In this document: positions 6,818-15,003 of the stretch, one piece after another
Layout: every line of letters starts with the position of its first letter
Position numbering within the stretch: the first letter of the stretch is position 1
Assembly (NCBI GenBank): GCA_035527715.1
Contig: DATKZY010000181.1
Coordinates: 1 to 26,077, forward strand
From: DSUN01 sp035527715
Lineage (GTDB): Bacteria; Planctomycetota; PUPC01; DSUN01
Length of the DNA: 26,077 nucleotides
Direction of reading: 5' to 3'
Notes under the pieces: model-generated
The model's database searches: none
Seen by the model: the letters and a program-made list of their open reading frames with translations, nothing else
What the model was told of the DNA's origin: nothing
Made by a program: the position numbers and the translations under genes

Positions 6818-8014
6818 ATGGTCGTGAGAAAGCTGGTGCTGGTTTTGGTCGCCTGGGCCGTGCTCGCCCTGCCCGCGCGGGCGGTCGAGGTCACGCTCGA
6901 GGTCGAGGCGGGCGACAGCGACCGCGTGGAGACGCCGGTCTGCGCGCCCATCATGCTGCCCGCGGCGCCCGGCCCCGACGTGGCCGTCGAGGTCGAAGGC
7001 CCGGGCGGCAAGGTGCCAGGGCAGCTCGTGCCCGGCGCCGGAAAGGGCTCGACGATGCTCTGCTGGCTCGTGTCGCTCAAGAAGGGCGAGAAGGCCACCT
7101 ACAAGGCGAAGATCGAGAAGGGCGAGCCGCCCGACAAGGGGTTCGCCTTCGAGGACACGAAGGGCGACCACCTCGACCTGCTCTTCGGCGGACGCAAGGT
7201 GACGCGCTTCATGTACGTCTTCAACCCCGACCCCAAGCTGCGCTTCCCCACGGCCAAGCCGTTCACCCACGTGTTCGACGCCAAGGGCGAGACGATCATC
7301 ACCAGCCCTGGCGGCGATCCGTATCCTCACCATCGCGGCATCTACATCGGTTGGAACAAGACGAAGCTGCCCGACGGCAAGAGCTACGACTTCTGGCACG
7401 TGCGCGCCGTGTGGCAGCGGGTCGAGAAGCCCATCGCCACCCTCGCCGGCCCCGTGCTCGGCCGCATGACGGCCGAAGTGAACTGGGAGTGTCCCGACGG
7501 CAAGCCGGCCATCGTCGAGGACCGCACGATCACGGTCTACCGCCAGAGCAAGCCCGAGCTGCTGCTGGACTTCGTTTCGACCCTGCACTCGAAGGCGGGC
7601 GGCGACATCGAGCTGGGCGGCGACCCCGAGCACGCCGGTTGCCAGTTCCGCGCCAGCCCCGAGGTGGCCAAGAACCAGGGCGAGACGAAGTACGTGTTCC
7701 CGCCCGACGGCAAGGAGGGCACGAAGGGCACGCTCGACATGCCCTGGACCTCGATGTCGTGCAAGGTCGGCGAGGCGCGGTTCAACGTTGCACACCTGAA
7801 CCACCCCGACAACCCGAAGGGCACGGTCTACTCGGCGAACCGCAAGTATGGGCGTTTCGGGGCGTTCCCAAAGGCCGTCGTGAAGGCCGACCAGCCGCTC
7901 ACCTTCCGCTACCGCTTCTACGTCCGCGAGGCCCCCGAGCTGCTCACGGTCGAAGACGTGCAACGCCTCTCCGACGACTTCACCAGGCCGCCCAAGGTGA
8001 CCGTGAAGCAATGA
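6818..8014 (+). CDS. exported DUF6807 (PmoA-like) protein
   Basis: Secreted or periplasmic protein of 398 residues from ATG 6818, preceded by AGGAG (6807-6811) with six spacer bases. The signal peptide spans residues 1-22 (hydrophobic core LVLVLVAWAVLAL, cleavage after ARA). The body matches the DUF6807 family, once labelled methane oxygenase PmoA although it is not the membrane monooxygenase. Features include RKVTRFMYVFNP, a PHHRGIYIGWN segment and FWHVRAVWQRV. These proteins are abundant in Planctomycetota and usually sit near sugar dehydrogenases and sulfatases, suggesting a role in carbohydrate breakdown; activity is unproven. Its TGA stop overlaps the start of the glycosyltransferase (ATGA). 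Confidence 0.85.
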   Translation: MVVRKLVLVLVAWAVLALPARAVEVTLEVEAGDSDRVETPVCAPIMLPAAPGPDVAVEVEGPGGKVPGQLVPGAGKGSTMLCWLVSLKKGEKATYKAKIEKGEPPDKGFAFEDTKGDHLDLLFGGRKVTRFMYVFNPDPKLRFPTAKPFTHVFDAKGETIITSPGGDPYPHHRGIYIGWNKTKLPDGKSYDFWHVRAVWQRVEKPIATLAGPVLGRMTAEVNWECPDGKPAIVEDRTITVYRQSKPELLLDFVSTLHSKAGGDIELGGDPEHAGCQFRASPEVAKNQGETKYVFPPDGKEGTKGTLDMPWTSMSCKVGEARFNVAHLNHPDNPKGTVYSANRKYGRFGAFPKAVVKADQPLTFRYRFYVREAPELLTVEDVQRLSDDFTRPPKVTVKQ

Positions 8015-8862
8015 CGAACCGGACGCGGCTCGCGGTCCAGAAGGTCTCGGTCGTCGTCGCCACCTACAACCGGGCCGACTACTTGCGCCTGTGCCTCGCG
8101 TGCCTGCGGGACCAGGACTACGCCGGCCCCTGGGAGATCGTGGTGTCGGACGACGGTTCGACGGACCACACGGCCGCGGTCATCGCCGAGGCCCGGGCGC
8201 GCCGCCCCGACATCCCCATCGCCCACCGCTGGCACGAGCACCAGAGCTACCGCAGGGCCTTCACAGTCAACGAGGGCGTGCGCCAGTCCACCGGCGACCT
8301 CCTGGTGTTCCTCGACAGCGACTGCCTGCCCGCGCGCGACCTAGTGCGCACGTACGTGACCCGAGCGGTCCCGCGCGCCTACTACCTGGGCGGCGTGTGG
8401 AAGCTCACGCGCGACTTCATGGAGCGCGCCCTGGCGAGCGCGGCCCAGGCCGAGCCCGGGCCGCTCCTGGCCGAGGCCGCCGAATCGCACAGCCAGAAGC
8501 CGAACGCAAGGAAGCGCGTGCGCACCCGCTACTGGCAGAGCCGGCTGCACGCGCTCTTCGGCCTGGGCAAGCCCAGGATCTGGGGCGGCAACTTCGCCCT
8601 CAGCCGCGAGGTCTTCGAGGCCGTCAACGGGCTCGACGAGAACTTCGTCGGCTACGGGCAGGAGGACTCCGACTTCCGCGATCGCCTGGTCATGAGCGGC
8701 TGCCGGCCCGTGTGCCTGCACCTCAAGGCCGTCGCGTATCACCTGTGGCACCCGCTGGACATGCAGGCCCGCCACGAGGCCGACGGAGGGCGCGGCAACC
8801 GCGTCTACTATAACCGCGCCAATGTCGAAACCGTCTGCCGCAACGGCCTGCGGAAGCTCTGA
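8011..8862 (+). CDS. family 2 glycosyltransferase with C-terminal galactosyltransferase-like domain
   Basis: Cytoplasmic GT-A sugar transferase of 283 residues. It begins VSVVVATYNRADYL, then D47-D48-G-S for nucleotide binding and D102-S-D104 as the metal-binding DxD. Residues 191-230 (WGGNFALSREVFEAVNGLDENFVGYGQEDSDF...) match the Glyco_transf_7C acceptor module, including the ED pair that usually contains the catalytic acid. No membrane segment is present. ATG 8011 overlaps the preceding stop by four bases, so it is translationally coupled to the DUF6807 gene even though the two functions differ. Donor and acceptor are unknown; surface polysaccharide synthesis is the default guess. It ends 27 bases from a convergent gene. 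Confidence 0.88.
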   Translation: MTNRTRLAVQKVSVVVATYNRADYLRLCLACLRDQDYAGPWEIVVSDDGSTDHTAAVIAEARARRPDIPIAHRWHEHQSYRRAFTVNEGVRQSTGDLLVFLDSDCLPARDLVRTYVTRAVPRAYYLGGVWKLTRDFMERALASAAQAEPGPLLAEAAESHSQKPNARKRVRTRYWQSRLHALFGLGKPRIWGGNFALSREVFEAVNGLDENFVGYGQEDSDFRDRLVMSGCRPVCLHLKAVAYHLWHPLDMQARHEADGGRGNRVYYNRANVETVCRNGLRKL

Positions 8863-8889
8863 CGCCCCCCAGCTCCTGCGCGGCGCCGT

Positions 8890-9615
8890 TCACGCTCGCC
8901 AGCACACGTAGAGCAGGCGGGCGGCGTGGGCGACCCGGCGGTTGAGCGCGTTGCCGTTGTAGCGCGTGAACCCGAAGCCGGCGCGTTCCAGCAGCGCGTC
9001 CATCTCCTCCCGCGTGTAGCCGCGCTGGATGTGTTCCTCCTGGAACCCGCGGTAGAGCCTTCCCTGCCTCACGAAGCCGGTGAGGCGGAGACAGGCAAGG
9101 TGGGTCCTCTCGTCGCAGGAGGACTCGCCGAGGATCGTGCAGCCCTTGCCGCGGCGGATCCAGGCGCCGCGCCAGGTGCGGAGGTGGCCCTCCAGGGTGT
9201 TCACGTCGAAGGCGAAGAGGCCGCGGTCGGCCAGATGCCGGCGAACGCCGGCGAACACGCGCGCGACCTCGCCCCGCTTCGTCACGTAGTTCAGGCTGTC
9301 GAAGAGGCAGGTGATGACGTCGAACTTCCGGGGAAGGGCGAACGAACGGATGTCCCCCCGAACGAGGCGGGCCTGCGGCGCGTTCCGCCGGGCGTGCCGA
9401 AGCTGGTGGGGCGAGCGGTCGAGCCCCACGGCCTCGAAGCCGTGCTCGCAGGCGAGCTTCAGCAGCGAGCCGGCGCCGCAGCACAGGTCCAGCCACGTGC
9501 GGGCGCGGCGGCAGCGGCGGGCCACCTGCCTGGACAGGAAGGGCCACATCCTCGGCCCCCAGAAGCCCCACATCGCGTCGTAGACTGCCGCGAAATCCCG
9601 GCCGTAGGTGTCCAC
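8890..9615 (-). CDS. class I SAM-dependent methyltransferase
   Basis: Cytoplasmic methyltransferase of 241 residues and last gene of a four-gene minus-strand run. Motif I is WLDLCCGAGSLLKLA (about 41-55), followed by AVGLDRSPHQL (motif II acidic residue) and VRGDIRSF; DVITCLFDSLNYV is the post-I/motif IV region. This pattern fits the Methyltransf_11/25 group. A GTG start at 9615 follows a GAGGGAG-like site with a short spacer, 12 bases after the stop of the TIM-barrel gene. Substrate is not evident; the neighbours suggest a sugar or small molecule, but that is weak inference. Confidence 0.87.
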   Translation of the reverse strand: MDTYGRDFAAVYDAMWGFWGPRMWPFLSRQVARRCRRARTWLDLCCGAGSLLKLACEHGFEAVGLDRSPHQLRHARRNAPQARLVRGDIRSFALPRKFDVITCLFDSLNYVTKRGEVARVFAGVRRHLADRGLFAFDVNTLEGHLRTWRGAWIRRGKGCTILGESSCDERTHLACLRLTGFVRQGRLYRGFQEEHIQRGYTREEMDALLERAGFGFTRYNGNALNRRVAHAARLLYVCWRA

Positions 9616-9627
9616 GGCTCCCTCTTC

Positions 9628-10401
9628 TCACCTCGGCTGGCAGGCGAGCCACAGGGCGCGGTAGTAGCGCAGGAAGCGCTCGGGCTCGAGGCTCCCCTGG
9701 CCGATCTCGGCGAGGGTGAAGCCCTGGTAGCCGTCGGCGGCCAGCAGCGCGAACAGCCGCCGCCACGGGTAGCGCTCGTCGGCCAACTCGGTGATGTGGA
9801 CGAGGCGGACCTGGCGGCGGACCAGAGCGTAGTTGGCATCAATCGAGCCGCTCGCGTCGCGGTCCTCGAGGTTGCTGTTCCAGCACACGAACACGTTCGG
9901 GTGGTTCGCGGCGTCGAGGATCGTGCGGATGTGGGGCACGAGACAGGTCTCGTGGCCGTGGACCTCGAGGCGGACCTCGACCCCGCAGTCGGCGGCGAAC
10001 TCGCCGCACTCGCGGAGCGCGAGGCCGATCTGCTCGAGCGTCTTCTCCTTCGGCACGCCCTCCTTCACGTGCAGGCGGTTGGGCCGCACCTTCACGCCTG
10101 GGGCGCCCACGTCGGCGGCCAGCTTCACGTATTCCTTCGTGCCCTCGATGTTCTGGCGGACGACTGCGGGGTCAATCGCGTCGTACTCGAAGGCGCTGCC
10201 GAGGCCCGCGATGGCCACCTTCGAGTCGGCGAAGCGTTTCCGCACCTCGGCCCGCTGGGCCGCCGAGAGCGTCGCCTCGACCCCGTGGGCGTGGGTCGTG
10301 CGCAGCTCGACCCCCTCGAAGCCCGTCTTCTCGCACATCGCGATGATCGTCGGCACATCCCAGTCCTTCGCCACATTGTACGTCACGAGCCCGAGCTTCA
10401 T
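9628..10401 (-). CDS. sugar phosphate isomerase/epimerase-like TIM-barrel protein
   Basis: 257-residue protein of the xylose-isomerase-like TIM-barrel (AP endonuclease 2 fold) family. It starts MKLGLVTYNVAKDW and shows the repeated strand ends GFEGVELRT, VEVRLEVHGHE and GYQGFTLAEIG. Glutamates and histidines there (E32-type, EVHGHE, HITEL) are placed like metal ligands in this family. No signal peptide is present, so it is probably cytoplasmic. ATG 10401 overlaps the sulfatase stop (ATGA). The likely role is isomerising or epimerising a sugar released by the upstream exported enzymes; the exact sugar is unknown. Confidence 0.88.
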   Translation of the reverse strand: MKLGLVTYNVAKDWDVPTIIAMCEKTGFEGVELRTTHAHGVEATLSAAQRAEVRKRFADSKVAIAGLGSAFEYDAIDPAVVRQNIEGTKEYVKLAADVGAPGVKVRPNRLHVKEGVPKEKTLEQIGLALRECGEFAADCGVEVRLEVHGHETCLVPHIRTILDAANHPNVFVCWNSNLEDRDASGSIDANYALVRRQVRLVHITELADERYPWRRLFALLAADGYQGFTLAEIGQGSLEPERFLRYYRALWLACQPR

Positions 10402-11744
10402 TGGTTCTTCTCCTTGGCCTTCCCGCGCCCTTTCTCGCGGCGCTGCTTGCCCTTGCCGGGCTCACCCTGGTCGTTGAGGGGCGGGACCTTTCCCGCGACG
10501 CCGAGGGTGTCGAGCGCGGCCTGGAGGGCCTTCCGCGCGGCGGCCGCCTCGGGGTCGGCGTCGTCGGCAGCCACGGGAATCTCGCGGAATGGGGCGTCCT
10601 TCATGTCGAAGAGCTGCCCCGACTCGTTGAGCTTCCAGCGGGCGCTGCGGGCGTAGTAGCGGCCGCCCAGTTGGATATAGACCCACTCGCGCGGCTGGCC
10701 GGGCTGTCCCCGCAGTTGCGCGGCGAAGCTGCGGCCGTCCACGACCTCGCCCTCCGGGAGCTTCGCGCCGCCCAGTTCGGCGAAGGTGGGGTAGAAGTCC
10801 GTGAAGTCCACGAGATCCTTCAGCACCTGTCCCGCCGGCGTGGTGCCCTTCCAGTTGGCGATGAGGGGCACTCGGCTGCCGCCCTCCTTCATCGAGCCTT
10901 TGCCGCCGTCAATGGGGCGGCCGCCGATGCTGCCGCCGCCGACGTTGCCGTTGTCGCCCGTGAAGACGACGAGCGTCTTCTCGCGGAGCCCCAGGCGGTC
11001 CAGCTCGGCGACGAGCTTGCCCACGAGCTTGTCCATGTAGGCAATGTTGTCGGCGAACAGGCTCTTGCTGTTGGGCGCGCTGTCGGGCGTCCTCAGGATC
11101 GGGCCGTGCACCAGCGGCATCGGGTAGTAGACGAAGAACGGCCGGTCCTTGTGCCGCGCGATGAAGTCCACCACGAAGTCGTGGAGCAGGTCAGGGCCGT
11201 ACTTGCCCTTGGGGTTCTCGAGCGGCTTGCTGTTGAGGTTGTAGTCGGGGTCCCAGTAGCGTTCGCCCCTGCCGCCGACGCCCCAGATGAGGAACTCGTC
11301 GAAGCCCCAGGCCTTGGCGTCCTCGGCGGTGGTGAAGTGGCTGAGCTGGCGCCACTTGCCCGCCACGGCGGTGGCGTAGCCGGCCTGCTTGAGGACCTTG
11401 GCGATGATCGTCGCGTTCTGGGGGGTGAGCCGGGCGCCCGTGCCGTTGTCCACGACGCCGGTGCGGAAGCTGTAGCGACCGCTCATGCACAGTGCCCGCG
11501 CGGGCGCGCACAGTGGGGCGGAGAAGCAGTGCGTGAAGCGCGTGCCGGTCTTCGCCAGCGCGTCAAGGCAGGGCGTGGCATACTGGGCGCCGTAGCAACC
11601 GACGCCCCCGATGCCGTAGTCGTCGGAGAAGATGAAGAGGATGTTCGGGCGGTCGGGCCGCTCCTCCGCGTGCGCTCCGAACGGCGCGGCGCACGCCGCT
11701 GCGGCGCCGAGGCCCACGCCCCTGAGAAACTCGCGTCGGTTCAT
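10398..11744 (-). CDS. Tat-exported type I (formylglycine) sulfatase
   Basis: Exported arylsulfatase-type enzyme of 448 residues that removes sulfate esters, probably from a polysaccharide. NRREFLRGVGLG plus a hydrophobic stretch forms a twin-arginine signal. The core begins PNILFIFSDDYG, whose aspartates bind calcium. C79-A-P-A-R83 followed by SGR is the CxPxR maturation motif in which the cysteine becomes formylglycine. VFTGDNGN carries the later metal-binding DN, and GGKGSMKEGGSRVPL is the usual lysine/arginine loop. The C-terminus ends in a lysine/arginine-rich tail. ATG 11744 has only a weak ribosome site (AAGGGA). The gene lies 39 bases after the hydrolase and overlaps the TIM-barrel gene. 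Confidence 0.93.
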   Translation of the reverse strand: MNRREFLRGVGLGAAAACAAPFGAHAEERPDRPNILFIFSDDYGIGGVGCYGAQYATPCLDALAKTGTRFTHCFSAPLCAPARALCMSGRYSFRTGVVDNGTGARLTPQNATIIAKVLKQAGYATAVAGKWRQLSHFTTAEDAKAWGFDEFLIWGVGGRGERYWDPDYNLNSKPLENPKGKYGPDLLHDFVVDFIARHKDRPFFVYYPMPLVHGPILRTPDSAPNSKSLFADNIAYMDKLVGKLVAELDRLGLREKTLVVFTGDNGNVGGGSIGGRPIDGGKGSMKEGGSRVPLIANWKGTTPAGQVLKDLVDFTDFYPTFAELGGAKLPEGEVVDGRSFAAQLRGQPGQPREWVYIQLGGRYYARSARWKLNESGQLFDMKDAPFREIPVAADDADPEAAAARKALQAALDTLGVAGKVPPLNDQGEPGKGKQRREKGRGKAKEKNQ

Positions 11745-11783
11745 GGCGGTCCCTTTCTTCAGGCGCGACGGGCCGGCCCTCCG

Positions 11784-14753
11784 CTACGGCGCGAAGGGCG
11801 CGGGGGCCAGCGAGGGCCTCGGCTTGGGCCGGCCGTCGGAGGTCCACACGAGCTTCGGGTCGAGCTGCCAGGCACAGTCGAAGAAGCCGGCGGCGTGGAA
11901 GCAGTTCGTGTCGTCGTAGTCGGGCTCGGCGCTGTAGACGATGAAGTCGGGCAACAGGTCGTACTTGTGGTTCTCGCCGAGCTTGTCGCCGTAGTGCTGG
12001 CCGTCGTAGACGACGATGTAGCGCTCGGGCGCCAGGGGATTGGGGTAGATGAACATCAGGCCGGTCGTCTCGCCCGCTTTGTAGGCCTTGCCGAGGATCT
12101 CGTAGCCCTCGTCCGTGAAGCGGATGGGCAGCTTGTCGGCCATCTTCGCCAGGAGGGCATTGGTCTTCGGCGTGCCGAAGAGGACGAGGTTCGACCGGGC
12201 CATCTCGGCGTCGCTCACCGCCGTGTCGGGCGTGGGGTTGCGGAAGCCCTTGGCGAAGGCGTACCACTCCTTCTGCACCTGGCGGGCCAGCGTGCGGTTG
12301 CGGTCGGTGGCCTCCTTGTCGCCCGCGGTGCCGTAGACGAGCAGGAACCGGTCGTTGAACGCGTCCTTGATGGGGCCGCACAGCGACGGCTTCTTGCTGA
12401 GCTCGGGCAATTGCCTGGCGACCAGGTTGACGACGAATCTGCCCTCGGCGTCGGGCTCCAGCTTCCGGGCGGCGCCGTTCACCGTCGCCGCGAGCGGGGT
12501 CTTCGGGTCGGCCAGCTCCTTCGGCGGGCGGAGGGTGAGGATTGCGACGTTGTGGGTGGTCAGGTCGAGCTTGTTCCCGGGCTGGAGCGTGGCGTTGGCC
12601 TCGGCCGGCTCCCCCCAGCGCTCGAAGGCGTCGATCGTCAGCCACCAGGCGCGGGGGTAGAGGAGCGAGTAGGTCTTGAACCGCACGTTCCGCGGGGCGG
12701 CGACGCGGCGCTGGGCGTCCATCCAATCGAATGCCTGGGGCGTCGAAAACGTCTCGTCGGCGATCCAGTGGCTCTGGCCGTCCAGCCGCACGAGCTTCGC
12801 CCGCAGCTCCAGCCGCGCCATGTCCTCGACGAAGCGGTACGCCTGCGCCGGGTCAATCAACACGTCGGCCGTGCCCTGGAAGACGAGGAAGGGGATGTGC
12901 AGGTAGTTGTGGACGTGTGGCGCGCCCGACTCCAGGTCGAGCAGGTGGCGCTTGAAGGGCTCGACCCTCGCGGGGTCGAAGTCCTTCCACAGGTAGTTGC
13001 GTGGCCGCCCGCACAGCACGATGCCGCCGGCCCACACGTCGGGGTAGTGGGCGGCCAGCGTGTACACGCCCGCCCCGCCCATTGAGTAGCCGATCAGGAA
13101 CACGCGGTCGGGGTCTATCTTCACCTTCTCCCCTGCGAGGCGGAGGACGTGCATCGTGTCCCACTCCCCGATGCTCTGGAAGTCGGTGTTCGACCGTGCG
13201 AAGGCGGCGATGGCCAGGTAGCCGCGGGCCTCGGCCTGCTCGGTGAGGCCGGCCGACAGCTCGTGCCAGTTCGTCTTGTCCAGCCACGGCGCGTAGCCGT
13301 GGAGGTAGACGATGGCGGGCAGCGGCTTGCCCGTCTTCACCGCCTGCGGCACGTGGAGGAAGTAGGGCTGGGGCGAGTCGTCCTGCGGCGCGAGGTAGGC
13401 CAGCTCGTGCACGCCCGGCTCGATGGGCGGCAGGCCCTTCCCCGCGTCGAGGCGGGTCAGCCACTCGCTCGCCGTCTCCAGCTCGCGGTACACCTCGTCG
13501 GGCGCGTAGGAACGCAGGTCCATCCCTTGCTGGAGCAGGATGGCCTTCTCGACCCGGAGGAGCACGGTCGCCAGGGCGTCGCGCTCCAGCTTCTTCGCAG
13601 CCGACGCCCCGAGGAGCTGCTTGTGGAGGTCGGCGGTCCACTGGCTGATGTTGCTCGGCGCGTAGACGGTCTTCGACAGGAGCCCCAGCTCCCTGCCCTC
13701 GAACCGCACCTGGGCCACGACCTTGAAGAAGGGCGACGTGGAGTCCTTCGGCGGCGTCCAGGGCATCTCGGCGGGCGTGGCGGCGAGGGCCGCGAGCGTC
13801 GCCGGCCCGGCCTTGAGGGTCTCGAGGGGCTTGCCCTCGGCGTCCTGGACCGCCAGCGTCGCGCTCACCTGGCCGTCGCACAGCGGATAGCCGCCCTGGG
13901 CGGCCAACGTCAGGTCGGTGACGCGGCCGGGCTGGACGAAGCGGTCGCGCGCCAGCCCCACGCTGAGCGACGGGAGGACGAATGCCTCGGGATTCGGCTT
14001 CGCATCGGCCTTGAGCGGCAGGGCGACGAGCACGTCGTCTGCCGTCGCGGCCCGCAGCCCCGCCTTCAGCCGCACGAGGAACTGGAGGTAGCGGCCGTCC
14101 GACCCGAGCTTGAGCAGGCACTGCGCCCGCTGGCCCGCCTTGAGCGCGAAGGCGTGGTCGGTCGTTCGCGGCCCGAGGCCGAAGGGATCCTTGTCGCTGT
14201 GGATGACCTCTTTGCCGTCGAGCCAGGCCCGCGCCTGCCCCGTGTGAGTCAGCACGAGCGTCAGCTCCACGTCCCTCTTCGCCACGAGCACGGCGGCGAG
14301 GTAGAACGCCGATTTGCCCAGGGGCAGACAGCGCTCCTTGAAGTTCAACACGGGGTCCGCGAACGCCGCGGCCTGCCAGGGCAGTTTCTTTGCGGCGTCG
14401 GCGGGGAGCCTGTCGGCCGGCTTCGCCGTCGCCTCGCCGCCCAGGAAATCCTGATCGATCTGCGAGTCGCGCAGGAACCCGAACGGCCCGGCCACGAGCC
14501 ACGACGTCACATAGCCCGACGCGCTCGGCGCGAAGAGCAGTTCCGCCGGCGCCTCCGCCGCCCCGCCCGAGACCGCCGGGCACACGGCGCTGATCAAGGC
14601 CACAAGGGCGAGCAAGAGACCGAGCGTGTTCGTAGTGCGGGCTTCAGCCCGTAGTGTTGTGTCCGTAGTGCGGGCTTTAGCCCGTAGCCTGCTGCGGGAC
14701 CGGGCCGCCCTACGGCCTGAAGGCCGCACTACGAACAGAGCCGCAAGCGGCAC
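11784..14753 (-). CDS. large exported alpha/beta hydrolase (esterase/S9-like), start uncertain
   Basis: Secreted multidomain hydrolase, first gene of the minus-strand run. After the hydrophobic signal core LLLALVALISAVCPA comes a beta-rich domain opening SGYVTSWLVAGPFG with a PA14-like segment HTGQARAWLDGKEV. Next are a linker domain and an alpha/beta hydrolase core. The core has IVYLHGYAPW (oxyanion region), GYSMGGAG with the nucleophile serine, FQGTADVLIDP with the acid, and DGQSHWIADETF with the histidine. A further C-terminal domain ends PFAP. The catalytic triad is complete. No normal start precedes the signal core: GTG 14753 adds about 45 arginine-rich residues encoded by repeats, GTG 14729 lies inside a repeat, and TTG 14615 would cut into the signal core. 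Function is confident, start is not. Confidence 0.82.
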   Translation of the reverse strand: MPLAALFVVRPSGRRAARSRSRLRAKARTTDTTLRAEARTTNTLGLLLALVALISAVCPAVSGGAAEAPAELLFAPSASGYVTSWLVAGPFGFLRDSQIDQDFLGGEATAKPADRLPADAAKKLPWQAAAFADPVLNFKERCLPLGKSAFYLAAVLVAKRDVELTLVLTHTGQARAWLDGKEVIHSDKDPFGLGPRTTDHAFALKAGQRAQCLLKLGSDGRYLQFLVRLKAGLRAATADDVLVALPLKADAKPNPEAFVLPSLSVGLARDRFVQPGRVTDLTLAAQGGYPLCDGQVSATLAVQDAEGKPLETLKAGPATLAALAATPAEMPWTPPKDSTSPFFKVVAQVRFEGRELGLLSKTVYAPSNISQWTADLHKQLLGASAAKKLERDALATVLLRVEKAILLQQGMDLRSYAPDEVYRELETASEWLTRLDAGKGLPPIEPGVHELAYLAPQDDSPQPYFLHVPQAVKTGKPLPAIVYLHGYAPWLDKTNWHELSAGLTEQAEARGYLAIAAFARSNTDFQSIGEWDTMHVLRLAGEKVKIDPDRVFLIGYSMGGAGVYTLAAHYPDVWAGGIVLCGRPRNYLWKDFDPARVEPFKRHLLDLESGAPHVHNYLHIPFLVFQGTADVLIDPAQAYRFVEDMARLELRAKLVRLDGQSHWIADETFSTPQAFDWMDAQRRVAAPRNVRFKTYSLLYPRAWWLTIDAFERWGEPAEANATLQPGNKLDLTTHNVAILTLRPPKELADPKTPLAATVNGAARKLEPDAEGRFVVNLVARQLPELSKKPSLCGPIKDAFNDRFLLVYGTAGDKEATDRNRTLARQVQKEWYAFAKGFRNPTPDTAVSDAEMARSNLVLFGTPKTNALLAKMADKLPIRFTDEGYEILGKAYKAGETTGLMFIYPNPLAPERYIVVYDGQHYGDKLGENHKYDLLPDFIVYSAEPDYDDTNCFHAAGFFDCAWQLDPKLVWTSDGRPKPRPSLAPAPFAP
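14631..14733. repeat. three 24-bp GTAGTGCGG...CCGTAG hairpin repeats
   Basis: Copies at 14631-14654 and 14664-14687 are direct, with starts 33 bp apart; the third at 14710-14733 is inverted. Each has flanks CGTAGTG and GTAG and an internal stem. The stem is CGGGCT/AGCCCG in the first two copies and CGGCCT/AGGCCG in the third, so both arms changed together and pairing is kept. The array abuts and may run into the 5' end of the hydrolase gene. Confidence 0.8.
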
Positions 14754-14756
14754 TTG

Positions 14757-14784
14757 CGATTTCCGATTTCCGATTTCCGATTTC
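14757..14784. repeat. four tandem CGATTTC units
   Basis: Four perfect 7-bp units CGATTTC at 14757, 14764, 14771 and 14778, AT-richer than the surroundings. No function is visible. This sort of simple array could vary in length by slippage. Confidence 0.75.
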
Positions 14785-14800
14785 AACCCACATCCCCTCT

Positions 14801-14836
14801 TCTCTGCGACCTCTGCTCCCTCTGCTGCCTCTGCGT
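14801..14836. repeat. four tandem 9-bp CCTCTGC units
   Basis: Units of nine bases at 14801, 14810, 14819 and 14828 share the core CTCTGC (first unit TCTCTGCGA, the others CCTCTGC plus two variable bases). They lie in the same intergenic repeat patch as the 7-bp array and the hairpin repeats. Confidence 0.65.
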
Positions 14837-14888
14837 GAGACTCTCTTTTCTTCCCACGCTCCGCCACTTTACCAGCGCCCCGCGCCTC

Positions 14889-15003
14889 GTTCAAGTGCCG
14901 ATCCGCTTGCGAAGCCTGCGCGGCGCGGCTATAATGGCCGCCGAGGGTACGGAATCCCACCTCACCGTCGGGGGGCATCGCAATGAGCAGCGAACAGGGC
15001 GCG
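14889..15003 (+). repeat. promoter-leader direct repeat, copy A
   Basis: This segment begins TTCAAGTGCCGAT and contains the -35, -10, leader with GAGGGTACGGAATCCCACC, the GTCGGGGGGCATCG ribosome-site region, the ATG and codons for MSSEQGA. Copy B at 16528-16645 matches it over nearly the full length, with a one-base deletion after the -10 and a three-base AGC insertion after the start codon. Confidence 0.8.
14907..14935 (+). promoter_or_regulatory. consensus sigma-70 promoter, leader copy A
   Basis: TTGCGA (14907-14912), a 17-bp spacer and a perfect TATAAT (14930-14935). Transcription would start near 14942, about 40 bases before ATG 14983. The whole segment from about 14889 into the first codons is repeated at 16528-16645. 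Confidence 0.75.

Noticed and set aside
10401..13085. 894-codon open frame on the plus strand across the sulfatase and hydrolase genes
   Set aside because: Shadow frame; no motifs, while the minus strand encodes two clear enzymes with intact catalytic residues.
14631..14836. CRISPR-like array
   Set aside because: Only two direct copies of a 24-bp palindromic unit with a 9-bp gap, one inverted copy, then unrelated simple repeats; no spacers and no cas genes.
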